Shown here one piece after another: positions 7,051 to 12,319 of a stretch of DNA of 12,319 nucleotides. A program made the translations under genes and the position numbers. The notes beneath the pieces were generated by a model, which was given only the letters and a program-made list of their open reading frames with translations, made no database searches and was not told where the DNA came from. Position 1 is the first letter of the stretch. Each line of letters opens with the position of its first letter. Source of the DNA: DAOMFB01 sp035519355. Lineage in GTDB: Bacteria; Acidobacteriota; Thermoanaerobaculia; UBA5066. The DNA lies in the NCBI GenBank assembly GCA_035519355.1, contig DATIWM010000110.1, positions 1 to 12,319 of the forward strand, given 5' to 3'.

Positions 7051-8168
7051 AGCACCGGGAGAAGTCCGGATCGAAGAAACGCGTGGCCGTCGTCTTCGGC
7101 GGGCCGTCGCGCGAGCACGGGGTCTCGTTCGTTTCGGCGAAGTGTCTTCTGGAGAACCTCCCGAAGAAGCTCTACGAGGTCGTGCCGATTTTCGTCGGCA
7201 AGGACGGCCTCTGGAACGGTCCGGAAGGCTCGGCGGCCGAGATGCGGCGGCAGCTGGCCCGGCCCGGCCGCGACCTCCTCCTCGACGGCGTGAAGCCCGG
7301 CTCACGCGCCGCCCGCGGGCCGCGCATCGTCGCTTCGTTCCTCGAGGCCTACGACGAGGCGAAGCCCGACGTCGTCTTCCCGATGGTCCACGGCACCTGG
7401 GGCGAGGACGGCGTGGTGCAGGGCCTTCTCGAGGCGATGGGGATTCCGTACGTCGGCTTCGGAGTCGCGGCGTCGGCCGTCGGGATGGACAAGGCCTTCA
7501 TGAAGGCCGCCTTCGGGGCCGCGGGACTTCCGCAGACCGTCTACCAGGTCGTGCCCCGCGAGGACTGGCGCCGGTCCGACCGCCGCGCTCTCGTCCTGGC
7601 GCGGCTTTCGAACCTGCCGCTTCCCCTCTTCGTGAAGCCGTCGTGCGCCGGCTCCTCGGTCGGCATCACGAAGGTGAAGGACCCTGTGCAGCTGCCGGCC
7701 GCCGTGGAAGAAGCGTTCGCGGTCGACGAGAGGGCGCTCGTGGAGGTGGGGATCGACGCGCGCGAGATCGAGTGCTCGGTTCTCGAAGGGGAGAAGGGGG
7801 GCGCGACCGAGGCCTCGCTCCCGGGCGAGATCATCCCCGGGCACGAGTTCTACGACTACGAGGACAAGTACATCGACGACAAGTCCCGGAGCGTCATTCC
7901 CGCCGAGCTGCCGCCGGCGGTCACGAGCGAGATCCGCAGCCTCGCCGTCGCGGCGTTCGACGTGCTCGGGGGAGCGGGATTCGCCCGCGTCGACTTCTTC
8001 CTCGAGCGGGGAACCGGGCGGGTCCTGGTGAACGAGATCAACTCGCTCCCCGGATTCACTCCGATCTCGATGTTCCCGAAGATGTGGGAGGCGACGGGCC
8101 TTCCGCTGCCGGACCTTCTCGACCGGCTGGTCCGCTCGGCGTTCGCCCGCCCGCTGCGGGGGCGGTGA
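7047..8168 (+). CDS. ddl: D-alanine--D-alanine ligase
   Basis: Cytoplasmic ATP-grasp enzyme of 373 residues joining two D-alanines for the peptidoglycan stem peptide. Domains in order: N-terminal substrate domain starting VAVVFGGPSREHGVS (13-27); central part with MVHGTWGEDG (113-122) and GIPYVGFG (132-139); ATP-grasp domain with FVKPSCAGSSVGI (195-207), the omega-loop pair Lys274-Tyr275 in YEDKYIDDKS, RVDFF (Asp316), and the metal-binding NEINSLPGFT with Glu330 and Asn332. The Lys-Tyr pair in the omega loop is the D-Ala-D-Ala signature; D-lactate (vancomycin-resistant) ligases differ there. The usual EHEVS/EHDVS reads EHGVS: Glu23 is kept while the second acidic residue is Gly25. GTG 7047 has a strong Shine-Dalgarno and overlaps the upstream stop. 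The last 113 bases are also covered by the opposite-strand transporter gene. The product feeds MurF. Confidence 0.96.
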   Translation: MKHREKSGSKKRVAVVFGGPSREHGVSFVSAKCLLENLPKKLYEVVPIFVGKDGLWNGPEGSAAEMRRQLARPGRDLLLDGVKPGSRAARGPRIVASFLEAYDEAKPDVVFPMVHGTWGEDGVVQGLLEAMGIPYVGFGVAASAVGMDKAFMKAAFGAAGLPQTVYQVVPREDWRRSDRRALVLARLSNLPLPLFVKPSCAGSSVGITKVKDPVQLPAAVEEAFAVDERALVEVGIDAREIECSVLEGEKGGATEASLPGEIIPGHEFYDYEDKYIDDKSRSVIPAELPPAVTSEIRSLAVAAFDVLGGAGFARVDFFLERGTGRVLVNEINSLPGFTPISMFPKMWEATGLPLPDLLDRLVRSAFARPLRGR

Positions 8169-9321
8169 CGGGCGGGGGGTCCGCGGGAAGGCTCCAGGTC
8201 GCGAGCGCGCCGATCAGGGGCAGCAGGGCGCCGACGAGGAGCGGCGCCGCCACGCCCTGGTGGTCGGCGAGCTTTCCGAGCCAGGGCGCCACGATGCCCC
8301 CCGCCGTGACCGCGAGGCCGAGCGTCGCTCCCGACGCCGTGCCGACCCGGTTCGGCAGGAATTCCTGCGCCATCACGACGAGGACGCTGAAGGGGACGTA
8401 CAGGACGACGCCGGCGGGCACGAGGAGCGCCGCCGCGAGCCGGACGTCGCGCACCATGGCGAGCGCGAGAAGGAGCGGGACGAGGACGAGGAGCGCGGAG
8501 AGGACGACGATCCGGCGGCCGAACCGGTCCGCGAGGCGTCCGCCGAGGAGCGTTCCGGCGACGCCCGCGCCCAGAAGGACCGAGAGCGCGACGCCCCCTT
8601 CCGCCTTCGTCCGGCCGAGGACGACGACCCAGAAGAGCGGGATGAACGTGGAGAGCGCGGCGTAGGCCATCGCACGCGTCATGATCGCGATGGAGAGCCG
8701 CCCGAAGAGGCCCCACTCGTCGGACGGGGCGGCGGGCGCGTTCGGCGCGCCGGCCGTGCTCGGGCGAACGGCGGGCGGAGCGAACCGGCGCAGCTCCACG
8801 GCCAGCGCCGCCGCGACGAGAAGCATCGGCACGAGGAGGACGAGCGAGGCCCTGAGGCCCCAGCCGATGACGAGCGGGGTGATGACGAGCGGGCCGGTCG
8901 CGATGCCGATGTTCCCGCCGATGGAGAAGAAGCTGAGACCCGTGGCGCGGCGCGGGCCGGCGGCGTGGCTCGCCCAGCGCGTCGCTTCGGGGTGAAAGGC
9001 CGCCGCGCCGAGACCCATGAGGGCCACCGCGACGGCGATGAGGGCATAGGTGGGCGCCGCTCCGGCGAGCGCGAGCCCCGTCCCGGCCGTGGCGATGCCG
9101 GCCGGAATCAGCCAGCGCGCCGGGCGGCGGTCCGCGAAGAGGCCGAAGGCCGGCTGCGTGGCCGACGCCGCGACGTTCGCCGCGAGGACGAGCCCGCCGG
9201 CCGCGGCGTACGTCAGCCCCCGATCGGAAATGAAGAAGGGGAGGAGCGCCGGCAGCATCCCCTGGTTCAGGTCCGTCATCAGGTGGCCGAACGAGAGGGT
9301 CGCGATCAGCCGGCGGTTCAT
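8056..9321 (-). CDS. MFS transporter, fosmidomycin-resistance (Fsr)-like
   Basis: Inner-membrane major facilitator of 421 residues, probably a proton-coupled exporter of small molecules. It shows two six-helix halves split by a Pro/Ala-rich loop at ~180-203. Motif A-like loops occur at GLFADRRPARW (60-70) and GGRLADRFGRR (260-270). Fsr-type features are FGHLMTDLNQGMLPALLPF near the N-terminus, GLGAAAFHPEATR (103-115) and FFSIGGNIGIATGPL (131-145). I chose ATG 9321 (MNRRLIATLSF) because the first helix begins there; TTG 9360 would add 13 non-hydrophobic residues. After the last helix (~360-378) a ~42-residue Pro/Gly/Ser tail follows, and 113 bases of the gene run antisense to the end of ddl. 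It faces a divergent gene at 9395. Fsr in E. coli exports fosmidomycin, but the substrate here cannot be read from sequence. Confidence 0.92.
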   Translation of the reverse strand: MNRRLIATLSFGHLMTDLNQGMLPALLPFFISDRGLTYAAAGGLVLAANVAASATQPAFGLFADRRPARWLIPAGIATAGTGLALAGAAPTYALIAVAVALMGLGAAAFHPEATRWASHAAGPRRATGLSFFSIGGNIGIATGPLVITPLVIGWGLRASLVLLVPMLLVAAALAVELRRFAPPAVRPSTAGAPNAPAAPSDEWGLFGRLSIAIMTRAMAYAALSTFIPLFWVVVLGRTKAEGGVALSVLLGAGVAGTLLGGRLADRFGRRIVVLSALLVLVPLLLALAMVRDVRLAAALLVPAGVVLYVPFSVLVVMAQEFLPNRVGTASGATLGLAVTAGGIVAPWLGKLADHQGVAAPLLVGALLPLIGALATWSLPADPPPVTAPAAGGRTPSGPAGREGPAAEGPSPPTSSGTSRSE

Positions 9322-9394
9322 CACCGGGATCGTTTTCGGCGACCGGCCGCCGGGCGTCAAGAACTAAAATCGCGAAAAACCCGGAGGTGCGGCG
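9322..9394. promoter_or_regulatory. Divergent promoter region between MFS transporter and secreted coiled-coil gene
   Basis: This 73-base gap separates two divergent starts and contains the most AT-rich patch nearby (9361-9380). On the plus strand TAAAAT (9365-9370) is a plausible -10 about 25 bases before ATG 9395, without a matching -35. On the minus strand TTGACG (9360-9355) resembles a -35, with GAAAAC 17 bases on as a poor -10 near ATG 9321. The boxes are weak matches; only the need for promoters here is firm. Confidence 0.3.
9383..9387 (+). promoter_or_regulatory. Shine-Dalgarno of the coiled-coil protein gene
   Basis: GGAGG, seven bases before ATG 9395. It is the clearest ribosome binding site in the window and confirms that this small, otherwise unrecognised gene is real. 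Confidence 0.75.
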
Positions 9395-9913
9395 ATGCTC
9401 CTCGGAACGCTGCTCGCGTTTCTCGCCGTCGCGGGGCCCGAGGCCCCGTCGCCGGTCCCGACACCCGTCTCCTCGAAGCCCCGGTCGCTGGCCGACGTCG
9501 CCCGCGAGAACAAGGCGAGGGGAGAGAAGAAGGCCGGGACCTTCTCGGTCGCCGGCGGCGGGGAGGTGGCCCCGGTTCCGGAGGAGCCGGCCGCCCGGAC
9601 CGGGTCGGGTCGACCCCGGTCGACCCCGAACCCCTCCCCGGCCTCCGGGACCGACGAGGCGCACTGGCGCGAGCGCGCGCAGCGCCTTCGGGACGAGCTG
9701 GAGAGCGCCCGCCGCGACGAGGCCGAAGCGGACGCCCGTCTCCAGGCGGCGTTCACGAAGGCGCACAACAGCGAGGAGATGCTGAAGATCGCCGAGGAGA
9801 TCCGGAAGCAGGCGAGAGTCTGCCGGCTCCGCGCCGAGTCGGCCCGGCAGCGGCTCGAGGCGCTTCCCGAAGAGGCCCGCCAGGCGGGAGCCAACCCCGG
9901 CTGGGTGCGCTGA
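9395..9913 (+). CDS. Small secreted coiled-coil protein of unknown function
   Basis: I do not recognise a named family. The 172-residue product starts with a short hydrophobic leader (~2-13, LLGTLLAFLAVA) lacking basic residues, so it is a weak signal peptide or anchor. Next come a Pro-rich stretch (15-29), the charged segment SLADVARENKAR (31-42), a disordered Gly/Pro/Ser linker (~48-86), a long Arg/Glu/Ala coiled coil (~87-162) with a single Cys143, and the ending PGWVR. I believe similar leader-SLADVAR-coiled-coil proteins occur in Acidobacteriota, a recollection rather than a search. ATG 9395 has an excellent Shine-Dalgarno. The gene is transcribed divergently from the MFS transporter and ends 8 bases from the end of the methyltransferase gene on the other strand. 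A periplasmic or cell-surface structural role is possible but unproven. Confidence 0.8.
   Translation: MLLGTLLAFLAVAGPEAPSPVPTPVSSKPRSLADVARENKARGEKKAGTFSVAGGGEVAPVPEEPAARTGSGRPRSTPNPSPASGTDEAHWRERAQRLRDELESARRDEAEADARLQAAFTKAHNSEEMLKIAEEIRKQARVCRLRAESARQRLEALPEEARQAGANPGWVR
9608..9627 (+). repeat. Perfect tandem 10-mer (2 copies) in the linker of the coiled-coil gene
   Basis: GGTCGACCCC occurs twice in direct succession, and each unit contains the palindrome GGTCGACC. It lies in codons for the disordered linker. A 10-base unit is not a multiple of three, so copy-number change would shift the frame. Confidence 0.7.
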
Positions 9914-9921
9914 CGCCGCTC

Positions 9922-10554
9922 CTACTCGCCGAAGAAGAGGTACAGGCCGACGTCCGCCCGCGGATAGGTCGGTTCGATGACCCGCGGCGCCGACTCGAGG
10001 AGGCGAAGCGGGGCCAGGAGACGTGAGTAGGTCCCGGGGGTCCGTCCCACGGTGCACATCTCCGTCTCCACGGACGGGTCGCCGTGGAGGTGGGACGGGT
10101 CGGTCTCCTCGCAGAGGAGGACGTGGCCTCCGGGGGCGCGGAGCCGCCGGATCTCCCGGGCGACCTTCTCGACGAGCGGATCGGGGAGGTGCTGGAGGAC
10201 CGTGAAGGTGAGAACGACGTCGAACGCGGCATCGGGGGCCGGGAGGTTCGCGAGGGTCGTGACGCGGGAGATCTCCGCCGCCGGGTGGAGGCGGGCCGCC
10301 TCGGCCGCGAATTCCGGCTGGCGCTCGAAGCCGGCCACGCGATCGGCGAACTCGGCGAGGACCGGGAGGAGCCGCCCGTACCCGCAGCCGACCTCGGCCG
10401 CGGCCCGGAGGCGCCGCCCGCCGGACGCCCGGGCGAGAAAGCGCCGGACGCCGGCCTGCTCGAGATACGTCCGGAGGGCGAACGCCGGGACGTCGACGTC
10501 CACCACGTCGCGGATCGTCCAGGGCCTGAAGGGGCGTTCCGTGCCTTCCGTCAT
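9922..10554 (-). CDS. Class I SAM-dependent methyltransferase
   Basis: Soluble methyltransferase of 210 residues with one Rossmann-like SAM domain. Motif I is AAEVGCGYGRLLP (52-64). An acidic residue ends strand two (FERQ, Glu77), ANLPAPDAAFDVV (102-114) leads into the motif-IV strand, VLQHLPD (119-125) is typical of Methyltransf_11/25-type enzymes, and PGGHVLLCEE (141-150) is the post-motif strand. The C-terminal part (~160-210) probably forms the substrate lid. ATG 10554 has AGGA six bases upstream and lies 17 bases after the rlpA stop, so it is likely the third gene of the purB-rlpA transcript. The substrate is unknown; nothing in the sequence identifies it as an rRNA, quinone or sugar methylase. 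Confidence 0.88.
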   Translation of the reverse strand: MTEGTERPFRPWTIRDVVDVDVPAFALRTYLEQAGVRRFLARASGGRRLRAAAEVGCGYGRLLPVLAEFADRVAGFERQPEFAAEAARLHPAAEISRVTTLANLPAPDAAFDVVLTFTVLQHLPDPLVEKVAREIRRLRAPGGHVLLCEETDPSHLHGDPSVETEMCTVGRTPGTYSRLLAPLRLLESAPRVIEPTYPRADVGLYLFFGE

Positions 10555-10571
10555 GACGTTTCCTGTCCGGC

Positions 10572-11264
10572 TCAGCGCGCCGGCACCACGATGCCGGCGA
10601 GGCCGAGCTCGCCGAGCGTCGCGCAGGCGGCCTCGGCCTCCTCTCGGGTCGGGTAGGTTCCGAATTTCACGCGCTTCAGCCCGGAGAAGTCCTCGATCCA
10701 CGCCTTCGGGTACCTCTCTGCGAGGCGTGAAAGGAGCCGGCGGGCGTTTTCCTCGTTGCCGAAGGCGCCGGCCTGGACCGCCCAGACGGCGTGCGCGGTC
10801 GACGAGGCGCGGGAGAGGTCCTCGGCGGTGGCGGCGCGGATCCGCTGGTTCGTGCCGAGCGTGACGACCGTCAGCGTGACCGGCACGACGCCCGGGACGA
10901 CCGCGTCGATCTCGGCGGCCGCCGCCTTCGAGAGGTCGATGATCCGGCCCGCCACGAAGGGGCCCCGGTCGTTGATCCTCACGCGGACGACCTTTCCGTT
11001 CGATTCGCTTCGGACGTCGACCACCGTGCCGAGGGGAAGGGTCCGGTGCGCGGCGGAGATCTTCCCGGGATGGAAGATCTCCCCGCTCGCCGTGGGAAGG
11101 TCGGCGAACTCCGCGCCGTACCAGGAGGCGAGGCCTCTCTCCGTCGCGCCCGTGGCGGGCACGGGGGCCGGTGACACGGCGGCCGGCTTGGGCGGGGGGC
11201 CGCATCGGGCGACTAGGGCCGCCGCCAGGACGGCGGCGAAGACGCGCGCGCGCCGCAGCGTCAG
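10572..11264 (-). CDS. rlpA: RlpA-like septal lytic transglycosylase / SPOR-domain envelope protein
   Basis: Envelope protein of about 230 residues; in studied relatives RlpA binds septal peptidoglycan and cleaves strands lacking stem peptides. Numbered from CTG 11264: signal region 3-20 (basic RRAR then a hydrophobic run) ending at Cys21, preceded by Leu-Val-Ala-Arg. This resembles a lipoprotein signal, but Arg at -1 is atypical. A Pro-rich linker covers 22-43. The RlpA double-psi beta-barrel spans ~44-136: GLASWYG, SGE (Glu62), AAHRTLPLGT (His73) and RINDRGPF (Asp99). The SPOR domain (~158-230) starts AVWAVQAGAFG. No ATG, GTG or TTG lies in frame between the purB stop and the signal sequence, while CTG 11264 sits in a CTGA overlap behind GAGGAGG. 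The gene lies between purB and a methyltransferase, probably in one transcript. Confidence 0.9.
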   Translation of the reverse strand: MTLRRARVFAAVLAAALVARCGPPPKPAAVSPAPVPATGATERGLASWYGAEFADLPTASGEIFHPGKISAAHRTLPLGTVVDVRSESNGKVVRVRINDRGPFVAGRIIDLSKAAAAEIDAVVPGVVPVTLTVVTLGTNQRIRAATAEDLSRASSTAHAVWAVQAGAFGNEENARRLLSRLAERYPKAWIEDFSGLKRVKFGTYPTREEAEAACATLGELGLAGIVVPAR

Positions 11265-12319
11265 ACCCGGACCTCCTCGGCGGCGTTCTCCGCCGCGTTC
11301 GGATCCGCGGCGAGGATCGGGTCGATCTCGGCGAGGAGGAACGCGTCCACCTGCTCGGGAGCGCGCCCCACGAAGCGGGCCGGGTCGGCGGCGGCGGCGA
11401 TCTCGGCCGGCGAGAGGCCGAAGGCCGGGTCGGCCGCGATCCGGTCCAGGAGGTCGTTGTCGCCTCCCTGGTCCTTCAGCCGGTCGCCGGCGGCCTGCGC
11501 CACCACGCGAATCCGCTCGTGGAGCTGCTGGCGGTCTCCCCCTTTCCGGACCGCGGCCATCAGGATGTTCTCCGTGGCGAGGAACGGCAGCTCCTGGTCG
11601 AGGCGCCGCTTCACGACGCTCTCGTGGACGATGAGCCCGTCGGCCACCGCGTCCCACAGGAGGAGGATCGAGTCGGCGGCCAGGAAGCACTCGGGGAGGG
11701 CGAGGCGGCGGTTGGCCGAGTCGTCGAGCGTCCGCTCGAACCACTGGGTCGCCACCGTCCAGTTGCCGCTCTCGGCTCCGACCAGGAGCCACCGGGCGAG
11801 GGCGTTGATCCGTTCGGACTTCATCGGGTTCCGCTTGTAGGGCATGGCCGACGAGCCGACCTGTCTTCGGCCGAACGGCTCCTCCACTTCCTTCAGGTGC
11901 TGGAGGAGGCGGAGATCGTTGCCGAACTTCGACGCCGAGGCGGCGAGGCCGGCCAGGGCCGAGAGGATCAGGGAGTCCTGCTTGCGGGTGTAGGTCTGGC
12001 CCGAGACCAGGAGACGTCCCGGAAAACCCGCCTTCTCGGCGACGAGCTTGTCCAGGAGGTCGGCCTTCTCGGCGTCTCCGTCGAAGAGGGCGACGAAAGA
12101 GGCCTGGGTCCCGGTGGCGCCCTTGCAGCCGAGGAAACGAAGCTCCTCGGCCCGGCGCGTCAGCTCGCGGTAATCGAGAGAGAGGTCCTGGAGCCAGAGG
12201 CACGCGCGCTTGCCGATCGTCGTCGGCTGGGCCGCCTGGAAGTGCGTGAAGCCGAGGCACGGCAGGTCCCGCCACTTCCGGGCGAAGCCGGCCAGGCGCG
12301 CCATGACGCGGACGGTCCG
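11261..12319 (-). CDS. purB: Adenylosuccinate lyase, eukaryote-like type (N-terminus beyond window)
   Basis: Catalyses fumarate release from SAICAR and from adenylosuccinate in purine synthesis; a cytosolic homotetramer of the fumarase/aspartase superfamily. 352 codons are present, running off the right edge. The conserved LGFTHFQ block near the in-window N-terminus implies that roughly 120-130 residues are missing, so ATG 12304 is internal. Visible signatures are HFQAAQPTT with the conserved His, KGATGTQASF, GQTYTRKQD, the superfamily signature SSAMPYKRNPMKSER (11854-11810) with its mobile catalytic Ser, QWFERTLDDSANRR, ATENILM and GGDNDLLDRI. The run of blocks matches the human-type ADSL as I remember it better than the short B. 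subtilis type. It overlaps rlpA at the stop codon and is first in the minus-strand block. Confidence 0.95.
   Translation of the reverse strand, partial: RTVRVMARLAGFARKWRDLPCLGFTHFQAAQPTTIGKRACLWLQDLSLDYRELTRRAEELRFLGCKGATGTQASFVALFDGDAEKADLLDKLVAEKAGFPGRLLVSGQTYTRKQDSLILSALAGLAASASKFGNDLRLLQHLKEVEEPFGRRQVGSSAMPYKRNPMKSERINALARWLLVGAESGNWTVATQWFERTLDDSANRRLALPECFLAADSILLLWDAVADGLIVHESVVKRRLDQELPFLATENILMAAVRKGGDRQQLHERIRVVAQAAGDRLKDQGGDNDLLDRIAADPAFGLSPAEIAAAADPARFVGRAPEQVDAFLLAEIDPILAADPNAAENAAEEVRV
11272..11278 (-). promoter_or_regulatory. Shine-Dalgarno supporting a CTG start for rlpA
   Basis: On the minus strand GAGGAGG ends 7 bases before CTG 11264, ideal spacing. It is embedded in Glu-Glu codons at the end of purB. 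The arrangement mirrors the site at 1338-1344. Confidence 0.6.

Noticed and set aside
7047..8168. D-Ala-D-lactate ligase linked to vancomycin resistance
   Set aside because: The omega loop has the Lys-Tyr pair typical of D-Ala-D-Ala ligases, and there are no vanH/vanX-like neighbours.
246..8168. Defence island, secondary-metabolite cluster or other novel system
   Set aside because: All six products belong to known housekeeping or envelope families, with uniform composition and no mobile-element marks.
10555..11205. Upstream extension of the methyltransferase frame through rlpA
   Set aside because: The extension is low-complexity Arg/Gly/Pro sequence. ATG 10554 with AGGA six bases upstream begins a complete SAM domain, and the other frame encodes a clear RlpA/SPOR protein.

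Overview
The window is gene-dense, high-GC bacterial chromosome with strong G/C preference at third codon positions. It holds ten protein-coding genes and no visible RNA gene, CRISPR array, insertion sequence or prophage. The content is housekeeping: serine synthesis, purine synthesis, cell-wall synthesis and cell-wall remodelling. D-Ala-D-Ala ligase together with the envelope protein RlpA suggests a Gram-negative cell plan. The overall style (very GC-rich, YfhO-like membrane protein, small secreted coiled-coil protein with an 'SLADVARENKAR' segment) reminds me of Acidobacteriota, but this is an impression. Myxococcota or another deep GC-rich phylum cannot be excluded.

Left block, plus strand, 246-8168. 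Six genes are packed as one probable operon, with three 4-base stop/start overlaps and intergenic gaps of only 33 and 9 bases. They are: a secreted NlpE-N/META-domain protein; a HAD phosphatase of the phosphoglycolate phosphatase type; a class V PLP aminotransferase; SerA-type D-3-phosphoglycerate dehydrogenase with ASB and ACT domains; a large YfhO-like multi-spanning membrane protein; and D-alanine--D-alanine ligase. Aminotransferase plus SerA provide the first two steps of the phosphorylated serine pathway if the aminotransferase takes phosphohydroxypyruvate. The adjacent HAD enzyme could then be the missing phosphatase, which is a hypothesis. The last two genes point to the envelope.

Middle block. 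A minus-strand MFS transporter of the fosmidomycin-resistance (Fsr) type (8056-9321) converges on ddl and overlaps its coding end by 113 bases. It is divergent from a small plus-strand gene for a secreted coiled-coil protein (9395-9913); the short AT-richer gap between them must hold both promoters.

Right block, minus strand, 12319-9922. A eukaryote-type adenylosuccinate lyase (purB, N-terminus outside the window) is followed by an RlpA/SPOR envelope protein and a class I SAM methyltransferase, probably co-transcribed.

The most interesting signal I found is translational. Two unrelated genes (HAD phosphatase at 1349, RlpA at 11264) have no ATG, GTG or TTG between the upstream stop and their first conserved residues. 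Each has instead a CTG placed exactly in a CTGA stop/start overlap behind a purine-rich Shine-Dalgarno sequence. I see no convincing evidence of a novel defence, mobile or RNA-based system here.
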